From Alkalimonas amylolytica (GTDB lineage: Bacteria; Pseudomonadota; Gammaproteobacteria; Enterobacterales; Alteromonadaceae), in assembly GCF_900107845.1 (NCBI RefSeq), contig NZ_FNRM01000004.1:1-64000 (forward strand): a DNA stretch of 64,000 nucleotides, given 5' to 3'. Both the position numbers and the translations under genes were made by a program. The notes under the pieces were generated by a model. It saw only the letters and a program-made list of their open reading frames with translations, made no database searches and had not been told where the DNA came from. This document shows, piece by piece, positions 45,204 through 53,938 of this stretch; the stretch's first letter is position 1; the number at the start of each line of letters is the position of its first letter.

Positions 45204-48200
45204 TTAGTTGGCACGAATTTCAATCAAGGTTGAAGCCTGCTCATTACCACTTTCATCTGCAAAAGATATCACGCCCATGTACGGCAATGGGGATGACTGC
45301 AAATCACGGGTCATTAAAGTCACATTATTAAAGCGACCATCAATAGCACGAACCGGTGCAGCCAAGCGCGATGTGGCATTATTGTGCTGGTCCACAATCC
45401 AGAACGGCATGGTGTAAGTCACTTCTGCTGCGCCTTGCAAATTGCGCGGATGCACCCACACAATATACACATTACCTGCGGCTTGATTCGCAGCCGGAAC
45501 CGGATCACGCAGCACGATGTCTTCAAACCCACTATTGCTGGTTGATGACGTGACAAATGAACAGCTCCATCCCTGACAGCGATAGACATATAAGTCCAGG
45601 ATAGCACCAGGCACAGTCGCCAGCCCCTCATTTAACATGAAACGAGCCACTTTAGTTCCTGCAGGGATCTCCAGAATGTGAGTACCTAAGCTTGGCTCAT
45701 TGAACTGGAAGGTTCCATCTGGATCCTGTGGAATGGTTCTGGAGCTAGCAAAAGGTGCAGACAATCCAACCATAGAAGCTGACGTACGACCGCTGTAGTT
45801 CATCAACACAGGGAAGCTTACCCGGCCAGAGCTGGCAGCAACCTGCGCAGAAATCACCTCAGGTGCTTCGATCAGTGTTGGTGGGATGGCTTTGATGGCG
45901 ATTGGGCTACGCACATCGAATTGACCGTTGCTCAACGTCACTGAACCAAACTTCCAGGTTTCGTAATCAGTTGAGGATGTAGTTTCAAATTTAATGGCGT
46001 AGGCAGCCTGGCCATTGGCAGGAACTTCCAGCTGAGAGGATGGTACCCACTCGCCTAAGGCATTGAGCGTTAATGCAGTAGCCTGAATTCCGGCGGGCGC
46101 ATCAATCTGAATGGTATAAGTAGTGCTAAAGCCTGATACGTCAGTGACTTCGCGATAAACAACGCGACTGACATCCAACTCGGCAATACCAATGGATGGC
46201 ATATTCAATTGGCTAGCCTCGAAGTCGTATCCCATGTTGGCAAAAGCATCGCAGCTAAAGCCTGAGGCATTCGATACAAAGCTTTGCGCACCCAAACCAC
46301 ACAAGAATGCAAAGTAATGCGTAGTATCAACGTTATACACCAGACCAGGATTAGCAGCACTGGCAGGAACCGCATGGCCGGCACCAAAGTCAAAAGGATC
46401 AGCCGCAGTGACACCATTTTGTTTCACCACATTTTGACGTGCTGTCGTCATCAGTGCGGATTTGATCATCGCTGGTGACCAATTCGGGTTTGACTCCTTA
46501 AGTAAAGCAGCCATACCAGCAATATGCGGGCTGGACATTGAAGTACCCTGCAAGTAAACGAAAGGTACGTCATTGGCACCTAACATCCGCTCTTCAGAGC
46601 CTGCTGCCAGGATGCGAACACCCGGAGCGGTAATATCAGGTTTGATGATATCGAACGAAGCCAGGTTTGGACCACGCGATGAAAATCCTGCCATAATATT
46701 GCCAACTTCAGTTTGCGGTACCAAGGCCCCCGCCACAAACCGAACCGCAATATCTTCTCCGGCTTCACTAGCTTCAAGTAACGCCAAACCATGAGCACGG
46801 CTAATCATAAAGCCAGGGATTGAGAAGCTACCATTACCACCCATCACAAAAGGTGCAGTGTTATCACTGTTAAGCACAATGGCGCCAACAGCACCTGCGG
46901 CCTGTGCAGCTGCCAACTTGTTATCAAAAGGACAAACACCGCGTTGCATCAAAACAATTTTGCCTTCGAGCTCTGCCGCATTGTCCACACCATCACATGC
47001 CAGAATCGGGCTAGCCACGGCTAAATCGGCAGCTACTTCGCCTACCTGAAACAGCGGCGTCGTGGTAGCAGCTTCCACAGCTGGATAATTGCCCGTTACT
47101 GAACCACCGGTTACATCAATGGCAGCACCACCAACAACGACGCTGGTTCCATCATAGGTTGAAGCAGCAACACTCATAACCCAAGGTGCTGGCGTACCCA
47201 CTGTGCCTGCTCCTGGGCCACTATTGCCTGCTGAAACGGATACAAAAACACCAGCTTGGGTAGCACGCAACTTGGCCGCCGCAGCTAAGGTGGTTAAATC
47301 CGTTAAACTACCACCAATAGAGTAGTTAATTACATCCACGCCATCGGCGACTGCGGCATCAATCGCAGCCATGGTATCACCAAAGAAACAGCCACGCTCT
47401 GGGTTACCTTCAGGGCTTACGTAGCTGCTGTTCCAGCAAGCTTTGTAAGTAGCAATACGAGCTCTTGGTGCCACACCAGTCACAAAGCCGGCAGGCTGGC
47501 CGTTGATCGTTGCCATAACCCCTTCATTACCAGCAGCAGTCGACGCTACATGGGTGCCGTGGTTGTCTGGATCACGGGGCGACACAAACTCACCAGGTTG
47601 CAAGTTATAAACGGAGGTAAAAGCACTATTAAAGTAACGAGCACCCACCATTTTTCCATTACAGAAGAAGGTATCATCTTCACCGGTATCACAGACGCCG
47701 TTCCAGTTGTCCAATGGCGCATAAGAGCCGTCATCAGCAAAGCTTTCACTTTCTGGCCAAATGCCGGTATCCACGATACCGATCACCACATTCTCGCCTT
47801 TAACACCCAAAGTATGCTGCCCATTGGCACCGTTTAAGCCCAGAAACTCTGGCGTATTGGAGGTATCAAGCTGCATCGGCTCGTCTTGCCATACCCCAAC
47901 GACATCCGGATGTTGACGAAGACGCTGCACTTCGTCTGCCGTTAAGGTTGCTGAAAAACCATTGAAGGTGTGGGTATAGGAATACAGCACATTCGAAATG
48001 CCCATCTGAGCAGCAAGGTTCTGATGGAAGTTTGTGACTTGCTGTTGGTGCGCTTGCATGGCAGCTGAGCGGGCGTCATAACGATTCATACCAGCTGTCA
48101 ACTGTGAGTTAGGCCGCAGCTCACCTAAACGCGCTGCTTTCTCGATACCAGACTCGCCACGCACCTGAATGATATAAGGTGCGTAAGCAGCAGCGGCACC

Positions 48201-48326
48201 ATCCAATTGCAGCAAGGCAGTATCAACGGATACTTCGTATGGATTTGCATGCACTACGGTCATAGCGCAAGCAGCCATAATGGCAGACGCCAGGATGGTT
48301 TTAGTACGTTTGGTTTGTATCTTCAT
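45204..48326 (-). CDS. Secreted S8 family serine protease (subtilase) with PA insertion
   Basis: A 1040-aa secreted protease. Signal peptide about 1-28 (ILASAIMAACAMTVVHA), then an I9-type propeptide (about 50-150, VLYSYTHTFNGFSATLT). The catalytic triad is Asp in IGIVDTGIWPESESF, His in DPDNHGTHVASTAAGN and Ser in LQGTSMSSPHIAGMAALLK; the oxyanion Asn is in VSAGNSGPG. A protease-associated (PA) domain (LEGKIVLMQRGVCPFDNKL) is inserted before the Ser, as in plant-type subtilases. The C-terminal third contains fibronectin-III-like parts. No PEP-CTERM or autotransporter domain, so type II export is likely. Start at the ATG 48326; the GTG at 48335 is less likely. An upstream motif is shared with the PEP-CTERM gene. 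Confidence 0.95.
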   Translation of the reverse strand: MKIQTKRTKTILASAIMAACAMTVVHANPYEVSVDTALLQLDGAAAAYAPYIIQVRGESGIEKAARLGELRPNSQLTAGMNRYDARSAAMQAHQQQVTNFHQNLAAQMGISNVLYSYTHTFNGFSATLTADEVQRLRQHPDVVGVWQDEPMQLDTSNTPEFLGLNGANGQHTLGVKGENVVIGIVDTGIWPESESFADDGSYAPLDNWNGVCDTGEDDTFFCNGKMVGARYFNSAFTSVYNLQPGEFVSPRDPDNHGTHVASTAAGNEGVMATINGQPAGFVTGVAPRARIATYKACWNSSYVSPEGNPERGCFFGDTMAAIDAAVADGVDVINYSIGGSLTDLTTLAAAAKLRATQAGVFVSVSAGNSGPGAGTVGTPAPWVMSVAASTYDGTSVVVGGAAIDVTGGSVTGNYPAVEAATTTPLFQVGEVAADLAVASPILACDGVDNAAELEGKIVLMQRGVCPFDNKLAAAQAAGAVGAIVLNSDNTAPFVMGGNGSFSIPGFMISRAHGLALLEASEAGEDIAVRFVAGALVPQTEVGNIMAGFSSRGPNLASFDIIKPDITAPGVRILAAGSEERMLGANDVPFVYLQGTSMSSPHIAGMAALLKESNPNWSPAMIKSALMTTARQNVVKQNGVTAADPFDFGAGHAVPASAANPGLVYNVDTTHYFAFLCGLGAQSFVSNASGFSCDAFANMGYDFEASQLNMPSIGIAELDVSRVVYREVTDVSGFSTTYTIQIDAPAGIQATALTLNALGEWVPSSQLEVPANGQAAYAIKFETTSSTDYETWKFGSVTLSNGQFDVRSPIAIKAIPPTLIEAPEVISAQVAASSGRVSFPVLMNYSGRTSASMVGLSAPFASSRTIPQDPDGTFQFNEPSLGTHILEIPAGTKVARFMLNEGLATVPGAILDLYVYRCQGWSCSFVTSSTSNSGFEDIVLRDPVPAANQAAGNVYIVWVHPRNLQGAAEVTYTMPFWIVDQHNNATSRLAAPVRAIDGRFNNVTLMTRDLQSSPLPYMGVISFADESGNEQASTLIEIRAN

Positions 48327-48355
48327 AATTTTCACTTTTAGTTATATTTATACTG

Positions 48356-48371
48356 AACAAAGAGGTTGCCA
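48356..48371 (-). promoter_or_regulatory. Weak sigma-54-like promoter element upstream of the subtilase gene
   Basis: Minus strand TGGCAACCTCTTTGTT fits the -24 TGGCA and TTG of the -12, but the critical GC at -12 is GT. A start near 48345 would give a short leader. Speculative. Confidence 0.25.
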
Positions 48372-48406
48372 GCGATTCCTTAACCCAAGCAGTCAGCTCC
48401 TGGTAT

Positions 48407-48423
48407 TTGCATAACTATGCAGG
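48407..48423 (-). promoter_or_regulatory. Motif A copy upstream of the subtilase gene (near-palindrome)
   Basis: Plus-strand TTGCATAACTATGCAGG, with a perfect core TGCATA-AC-TATGCA (48408-48421). It is 15/17 identical to the sequence upstream of the PEP-CTERM gene (49138-49154); a TGGT two bases further left is also shared. It lies about 80 bp upstream of the start codon. Confidence 0.55.
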
Positions 48424-48596
48424 GCGCAGCACAGGAAACATCATCGTAAAAAAAACTGACACAACTCATACAATAAATTACACTCTATGATAAAACAGGG
48501 CTTTTCTGGCAGCTTGAATTACAGGATCTGTCTATTGTTTAAACAAATGGCGGTAAAGCATGCAAAAAAAACGGACACCCATTCTTTATCAAAAAA

Positions 48597-49091
48597 TTAA
48601 GCTCGACGGCGCAGCATCAGACCAAACAACGCCAGCAGCATTAATGCTAAAGTAGCTGGTGCCGGTACCGTCACATTTCCAAGTGTCATGTCAAAAAAGT
48701 CGCCGTTTGCGTCTTCAAAGAAACCGAAACCAGACTCAAAGAAACCTACAAAAAAGTCGCCAGTGTTGATATCTTCAACCTGAAAGGATAAAAACTGAAA
48801 GCCTTCAAATAAGTTCAGAGGGTTAAAAGCTACTTCAAAAAAATCAAAATCTAAATCTTGAATAAGCTGAACGCCAAAAAGTTCGAATGCAAACCAACTG
48901 GTACTGATATTAAAGTCACCGAAATTCTCACTTTCCGACACTTTGACGCTAATCGAGCCTATGGTTTGGAAGATGCCATTATTGTCGATCAATAACAGAT
49001 CCTGCGAAAGAATAGGGGTAGCTTGCGTTGAAGGCGCTGTAAACAGGGCAACAAAGCCCAAAACTAGTACGGCAAGTAAAAGCTTTTTCAT
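48597..49091 (-). CDS. PEP-CTERM sorting-domain protein, phenylalanine-rich
   Basis: A 164-aa surface protein. Signal peptide about 1-24 (MKKLLLAVLVLGFVALFTAPS). The C-terminal PEP-CTERM-type sorting signal is VPAPATLALMLLALFGLMLRRRA: VPAP motif, membrane helix, Arg cluster. Exosortase and its EPS genes are not in this window. The mature region (about 25-140) is acidic, with hardly any Lys/Arg and a very high Phe content (26 Phe in the whole protein), mostly as FF, GF and DF, for example FFVGFFESGFGFFEDANGDFF. No known domain. It probably belongs to the extracellular matrix. Monocistronic, with a shared motif upstream. Confidence 0.85.
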   Translation of the reverse strand: MKKLLLAVLVLGFVALFTAPSTQATPILSQDLLLIDNNGIFQTIGSISVKVSESENFGDFNISTSWFAFELFGVQLIQDLDFDFFEVAFNPLNLFEGFQFLSFQVEDINTGDFFVGFFESGFGFFEDANGDFFDMTLGNVTVPAPATLALMLLALFGLMLRRRA

Positions 49092-49137
49092 TGATGTAAC
49101 TCCTGGATGGATTGATTTTAATTAGCATGCATGGTTG

Positions 49138-49154
49138 TTGCATAACCATGCCGG
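49138..49154 (-). promoter_or_regulatory. Motif A copy upstream of the PEP-CTERM gene
   Basis: Plus-strand TTGCATAACCATGCCGG, the partner of the site at 48407-48423. It forms part of a hairpin GCATGGTT-7-AACCATGC (49129-49151). It is about 47 bp upstream of the start codon. Confidence 0.55.
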
Positions 49155-49163
49155 CAAATTAGA

Positions 49164-49179
49164 GGCAGAATGCATGCCA
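49164..49179 (-). promoter_or_regulatory. Candidate sigma-54 promoter upstream of the PEP-CTERM gene
   Basis: Minus strand TGGCATGCATTCTGCC: GG and GC are exactly 10 bp apart, as in the TGGCAC-N5-TTGC consensus, with T for C in the -24 and C for T in the -12. PEP-CTERM genes in several genomes are under sigma-54/PrsR control. Prediction only. Confidence 0.4.
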
Positions 49180-49278
49180 GAATCGCAAATTTTGCTCACA
49201 CCTGATTATGTAAGACAATGCAAATACATTCAAAATGAAACGAAATCTTTACAGCTGTGTTCAAGACGAACCGAAAGA

Positions 49279-49312
49279 AAAAAGCCCCCTGGTGCAGGGG
49301 CATCAGGGGGCT
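49279..49312 (-). terminator. Terminator of fadIJ
   Basis: On the minus strand a 12-bp stem (49312-49301 with 49296-49285, one G.U) with a 4-nt loop is followed by TTTTTT. Confidence 0.85.
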
Positions 49313-49329
49313 TATCCGCAGGTCAAAAA

Positions 49330-51462
49330 TCAATAGAAAGTTTTGCGGTCCGCTGCCATTGTGACAAGAAGCTCACAGGGTGCAAAACGCGCACCAAACT
49401 TAGCCTCATAGCTTTTCAATATGTCCACCAATTTAGCAGCGCCCAAGCTATCGATGTAACGGAATGGCCCACCTAAAAATGGCGGGAAACCAATACCGAA
49501 GATAGCACCGATGTCACCATCCCGGGCCGACGCAATGACGCCTTCTTCCAGACAGCGAGCTGCTTCGTTCAGCATTTGCACCGTGGTGCGCTGTACCAGC
49601 TCGTCGCTGCTTAGTTTCGGGCTTGGCGTTATGCCAAGCAGTGGGTAGACACTGGCATCGACCGGCTTTTTCCCTTTCGCTTTGCCACTGTACAGATAAA
49701 ACCCTTTTGAGGACTTCTTGCCTTTGCGGCCATCAGCCAACAGTTTGTCAAAAGCCGCTGGAGCAGCAAAACGGTCACCCAGCTCACCCTGCAAAATCGG
49801 GCCAATTTTAGCGCCGACATCAATGCCCACTTCATCCAGCAAGGTAATAGGTCCAACCGGGAAGCCAAACTTTACCAAGGCTTTATCCAGTTTCTCGATC
49901 GGCTCGCCTTCCAACAGAATTTGCGCCGCTTCGTTCATATACAGTGCCAAAATGCGATTGACGTAAAAACCAGCCCCATCCTTTACTACGATAGGCGTTT
50001 TGCCTTGCTTACGGGCAAAAGCCACCGTGGTAGCAATAGTCTCCGGCGAAGTGCCTTTATGTGCAATGACTTCCACCAGAGGCATTTTGTCGACCGGTGA
50101 AAAATAGTGCAGGCCAATCACATTTTCCGGCCGTTTCGCTTTCGCTGCAATCTGGCCAATCGGCAAGGAGCTGGTGTTGCTGGCAAAGATGGTGTCTTCT
50201 TTGCAGTGCTGCTCAATATCCGCCACCATGTTCTGCTTAAGTTCCAGATCTTCAAACACCGCTTCTACCACCAGATCGACATCTTTAAAACCGCTGTAAT
50301 CGGTGGTGCCAGTCATCAATGCCATTTGCTGCTGCAACTCGGTTCTGCGCATAAAACCACGCTTGGCTTTTTTATCCAGCAACTGATAACCATAAGCCAG
50401 GGCATTGGCGATGCCTTGTTGCTGAATGTCTTTGATGCGAACCGGCAACCCCGCTTTGGTTGCGGTCACACTGGCAATACCACCGCCCATCAGGCCGCCA
50501 CCTAACACCGCTATTTTCCGCAGCATACGCGGCTTAGCATCACCAGCACCGCTTTCTTTTTTCATGTCAGTGGTGGCAAAAAACAGTGCGCGCAGCGCCT
50601 TGGACTCTGGCGTCATGCACAGTTCACCGAAAGTTTTGGCTTCAGCCGCCAGGCCCTGCTGCATGCCCTTATCGATGCCAGTGCGGATCACCTGCAAAAT
50701 TTTAAGCGGTGCCGGGTAATTCCCATGGGTTTTCGCCAGCGTTTGTTTGCGGGCCTGGTCAAACACGATGCCACGACCGGGGCCGGTTTTTTCCAGCAAC
50801 TTGCCAACCAGATTGAGCTTCGGCTCATGCACAGGCTTTTTACCAGACAGCGCCAATTGCACAGCTGCATCCAGTAATATGCTGTTGGGTACCATCGCAT
50901 CGGCCAAACCGGCTTTTAATGCCTGCTTTGCCCGTAACTGCTTGCCGGTTAGCATCATATCCAGTGCTTTTTGCAGGCCAACCAGTTTAGGCAGACGCTG
51001 GGTACCACCACTGCCAGGCAGCAGGCCTAACTGCACTTCCGGTAAACCCAGTACGGTTTTAGCATCGTCACTGACCACCCGCTGATGACAGGCCATCGCC
51101 AGCTCCAGCCCCCCTCCCAGGCATGGGCCATGAATAGCCGCCACCACAGGTACCTTCAATTGCTCAATATCGGCGAACACTTGCTGACCTAAGCGCGCAA
51201 TCGCCTCGGCTTCTTCAGCACTATTACATCCATCCAGCATAGTGATATCAGCGCCAGCAATAAAGGAGTCCGGCTTACCGCTGATAATCACCACCCCTTT
51301 GAGGCTGCTGTTTTGTTTCAGCTCGGCCAGTAAGGCGTTTATTTCATCGGCAAAGGTGGCTTTAAGCACATTCATGCGCTCACCCGGCACATCCATGGTG
51401 ATCACAGCAACGCCATCGTCGCGCAGTTGCAAGGCAAAGCTGCTGGTGTTTTGTTCAGTCAT
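49330..51462 (-). CDS. fadJ: Fatty acid oxidation complex, alpha subunit FadJ
   Basis: A 710-aa bifunctional protein. The N-terminal crotonase domain (about 1-190) has [30 protein letters not shown] and [21 protein letters not shown] with both catalytic Glu. The C-terminal 3-hydroxyacyl-CoA dehydrogenase starts at [21 protein letters not shown] (about 310) and includes [29 protein letters not shown] (catalytic His) and [15 protein letters not shown]. The HADH-domain length and size identify FadJ and not FadB. It overlaps fadI by TAATG. FadIJ forms a complex used chiefly in anaerobic beta-oxidation in E. coli. Confidence 0.95.
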   Translation of the reverse strand: MTEQNTSSFALQLRDDGVAVITMDVPGERMNVLKATFADEINALLAELKQNSSLKGVVIISGKPDSFIAGADITMLDGCNSAEEAEAIARLGQQVFADIEQLKVPVVAAIHGPCLGGGLELAMACHQRVVSDDAKTVLGLPEVQLGLLPGSGGTQRLPKLVGLQKALDMMLTGKQLRAKQALKAGLADAMVPNSILLDAAVQLALSGKKPVHEPKLNLVGKLLEKTGPGRGIVFDQARKQTLAKTHGNYPAPLKILQVIRTGIDKGMQQGLAAEAKTFGELCMTPESKALRALFFATTDMKKESGAGDAKPRMLRKIAVLGGGLMGGGIASVTATKAGLPVRIKDIQQQGIANALAYGYQLLDKKAKRGFMRRTELQQQMALMTGTTDYSGFKDVDLVVEAVFEDLELKQNMVADIEQHCKEDTIFASNTSSLPIGQIAAKAKRPENVIGLHYFSPVDKMPLVEVIAHKGTSPETIATTVAFARKQGKTPIVVKDGAGFYVNRILALYMNEAAQILLEGEPIEKLDKALVKFGFPVGPITLLDEVGIDVGAKIGPILQGELGDRFAAPAAFDKLLADGRKGKKSSKGFYLYSGKAKGKKPVDASVYPLLGITPSPKLSSDELVQRTTVQMLNEAARCLEEGVIASARDGDIGAIFGIGFPPFLGGPFRYIDSLGAAKLVDILKSYEAKFGARFAPCELLVTMAADRKTFY

Positions 51463-52772
51463 TATTCGGTCTCCACAATCATAGCGGCGCCCAGGCCACC
51501 GGCAGCACAGGCCGTAGTCAAGCCTACCCCACCCCCACGACGTTTCAGTTCATGTAAGGTTTGCACCAGCAAACGGGTGCCGGTCGCGGCAAAGGGGTGG
51601 CCGTAAGCCAAGGAGCCGCCATTCACATTGAACTTGTCCATATCAATGTCGCCTATGGCTTTATCCAGCCCCAGCTTTTCTTTGGCAAACCTGGTGCTGC
51701 CAAACATCTTCATATTGGCCAGCGCCTGCGCGGCAAAGGCCTCATGCATTTCAATCAGGGTCAAATCGGCCAATGTCATGCCGGCACGCTGCAGCGCTAT
51801 TGGCGTGGCGTAAGACGGCCCCATCAGCATGTCCTCCCAGACATCAATGGCGGCAAAGGCATAACTGCGAATGTAACCCAGCGGTTCATAACCCAGTGCC
51901 TTGGCCCGACTTTCGGTCATCATCAGCACAGCCGAGGCACCATCGGTTAATGGCGTACTGTTGGCCGCTGTGACAGTACCGTATTTGCGATCAAACACAG
52001 GCTTTAAGCGGGCATAGGAGGCTAACTCGGATTCCATCCGCACATTGTTGTCTTGCTCGAAAAAGGTTTTGTGCGGCGGCACATGCGCCACCATGACTTC
52101 ATCGGCCATCAGGCCGGATTGCCAGGCTTTGGCAGCCAGGCTGTGCGAGCGATGCGCCATTTCATCCTGGGCTTCCCGGCTAATGCCATGAGTTTTCGCC
52201 ATTTGCTCGGCAGTCTGGCCCATTGACAGGCCGGTGCTGTATTCGGCCACAGCTGGCGGCACCGGCAACAAATCTTTTAAACCCAGTCGCTTTAAAATAC
52301 TCAGCTTTTGGCCCAGGGTTCTGGCTTTGTTCATATCCACCAAGGCTCGGCCCAGCGTCTTACTGACCCCAATTGGCAACACTGAGCTTGAATCCGCACC
52401 ACCGGCAATACCAACATCTACCATACCAGCCAGCATGCTTTCCGCGACATTGGCTACGGCCTGAAAACTGGTGGCACAGGCGCGGGTCACGCTGTAGGCA
52501 TCGGTATGCACATTCATGCCGGTACCCAGCACAATTTCCCGGGCAATGTTTGGCGCCTCCGGCATTTGCACCACCTGACCATACACCACTTGCTCCACCA
52601 GAGCAGGATCGATCTCAGAGCGGATTAGCAGCTCATTGACCACCATCTTGCCCATATCCAGCGCCGACACCCCATGAAAAGCTGTCGCCTGCTTGGCAAA
52701 GGGAGTGCGTAAGCCACGCACAATGGCAATGCGATCCCCCTGACGGTTTTTTAATTCGATTGGCTTGGTCAT
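51462..52772 (-). CDS. fadI: 3-ketoacyl-CoA thiolase FadI
   Basis: A 436-aa thiolase, the length of E. coli FadI. The acyl-accepting Cys is in [51 protein letters not shown] and the second catalytic Cys in [15 protein letters not shown] are present. The start is the ATG at 52772 with GAGGATACTT; the upstream ATG at 52784 lies before that ribosome site. A strong FadR box lies 22 bp upstream, and a second palindrome of PsrA type about 70 bp upstream. Confidence 0.95.
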   Translation of the reverse strand: MTKPIELKNRQGDRIAIVRGLRTPFAKQATAFHGVSALDMGKMVVNELLIRSEIDPALVEQVVYGQVVQMPEAPNIAREIVLGTGMNVHTDAYSVTRACATSFQAVANVAESMLAGMVDVGIAGGADSSSVLPIGVSKTLGRALVDMNKARTLGQKLSILKRLGLKDLLPVPPAVAEYSTGLSMGQTAEQMAKTHGISREAQDEMAHRSHSLAAKAWQSGLMADEVMVAHVPPHKTFFEQDNNVRMESELASYARLKPVFDRKYGTVTAANSTPLTDGASAVLMMTESRAKALGYEPLGYIRSYAFAAIDVWEDMLMGPSYATPIALQRAGMTLADLTLIEMHEAFAAQALANMKMFGSTRFAKEKLGLDKAIGDIDMDKFNVNGGSLAYGHPFAATGTRLLVQTLHELKRRGGGVGLTTACAAGGLGAAMIVETE

Positions 52773-52793
52773 AAGTATCCTCATGGTATCGGT

Positions 52794-52810
52794 AACAGGT
52801 CAGACCTGAT
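52794..52810. promoter_or_regulatory. FadR operator upstream of fadIJ
   Basis: AACAGGTCAGACCTGAT, nearly symmetric about the central base and a very good match to the FadR consensus AACTGGTCNGACCTGTT as I remember it. Located 22-38 bp upstream of the fadI start, so FadR bound here would block the promoter. Confidence 0.88.
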
Positions 52811-52843
52811 TCATCGTTCGATTGTAACCACAGTCGCTGAAAA

Positions 52844-52861
52844 TTAAAACACCTGTTTTAA
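52844..52861. promoter_or_regulatory. PsrA-like palindrome upstream of fadIJ
   Basis: TTAAAACA-CC-TGTTTTAA, a perfect 8-bp inverted repeat, 34 bp upstream of the FadR box. It resembles PsrA/TetR-type AAAC-N-GTTT sites known from Shewanella and Pseudomonas fatty acid genes. No psrA gene is in this window. Confidence 0.5.
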
Positions 52862-52982
52862 AATCCATGCATTGCAACCTGCTCTTGTCTTTTGCAGAAT
52901 GAACCTTATATAAATGCATACGTCATAAATGCGTACGTCATAGCATAGCTGCTTTTACTCCCTGCACAGGTTAAACATCATT

Positions 52983-53936
52983 ATGGTACAAGCTTTTACC
53001 GAATTGAAACGCTATCTCGACAGCCAGGTTCTGGGCCAACCGGCGCTGACTGAAGGCATACTGATCGCCCTGCTTGCCAATGGTCACCTGCTGGTGGAAG
53101 GCCCTCCTGGCCTGGCGAAGACCCGCGCCGTGAATGCCCTGGCTCAGGGGGTGGAAGGTGATTTTCACCGCATTCAGTTCACCCCCGACTTACTACCAGC
53201 CGATCTCACCGGCACCGACATTTATCGGCCGGAAACCGGCCAGTTCGAGTTTCAAACAGGCCCCTTATTCCACCATATTATTCTGGCCGACGAGATCAAC
53301 CGGGCGCCGGCCAAGGTGCAATCGGCCCTGCTGGAAGCCATGGCCGAGAAACAAATTACCGTTGGCCGCAGCACTTACCCGCTGCCCGAGCTATTTTTGG
53401 TGATGGCTACGCAAAATCCGCTGGAGCAAGAAGGTACCTACCCATTGCCTGAAGCTCAGTTGGATCGCTTTTTACTGCATTTGAATGTCGACTACCCGGA
53501 TGCGGACACCGAGCTGGCGATTTTGCAACTGACCCGGGGCGAAGCGCTGCAACAGACCACCCCCAAAGCGCCGCAAATGACCCAGGCCGATATTTTTGCC
53601 GCCCGTAAAACCATTTTGCAGTTGCACTTAGCACCAGCACTGGAGCAATACATCGTCGCCCTGGTGCTGGCCAGTCGCCAACCGGCCAACTACGATCAGC
53701 AGCTGAGTCAATGGCTGGCCTACGGTGCCAGCCCTCGTGCCACCATCGCGCTGGAGCGCTGTGCCCGGGCCAAGGCCTGGCTGGATGGCCGGGACTTTGT
53801 CACTCCGGATGACATTCAAGCGGTATTTCACAATGTGCTGCGCCACCGTATTATTCTGACCTATGCGGCCGAAGCCGAAGGCATCAAAACCGATGCGGTG
53901 CTCACCAAAATTCTTGAGCTGGTACCTGTCCCCTGA
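52983..53936 (+). CDS. MoxR-family AAA+ ATPase
   Basis: A 317-aa AAA+ ATPase. Walker A GPPGLAKT (about 41-48), Walker B IILADEINRAP (about 100-110), sensor 1 MATQNPLEQEGTYPLPEAQLDRF and the MoxR lid at the C terminus. MoxR ATPases work with VWA-domain proteins as chaperones, often to insert metals or cofactors or in stress tolerance. It is first of six tightly packed genes encoding VWA and Bat-type proteins (stop to start of the next gene is 2 bp). No membrane segment. Confidence 0.93.
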   Translation: MVQAFTELKRYLDSQVLGQPALTEGILIALLANGHLLVEGPPGLAKTRAVNALAQGVEGDFHRIQFTPDLLPADLTGTDIYRPETGQFEFQTGPLFHHIILADEINRAPAKVQSALLEAMAEKQITVGRSTYPLPELFLVMATQNPLEQEGTYPLPEAQLDRFLLHLNVDYPDADTELAILQLTRGEALQQTTPKAPQMTQADIFAARKTILQLHLAPALEQYIVALVLASRQPANYDQQLSQWLAYGASPRATIALERCARAKAWLDGRDFVTPDDIQAVFHNVLRHRIILTYAAEAEGIKTDAVLTKILELVPVP

Positions 53937-53938
53937 CC

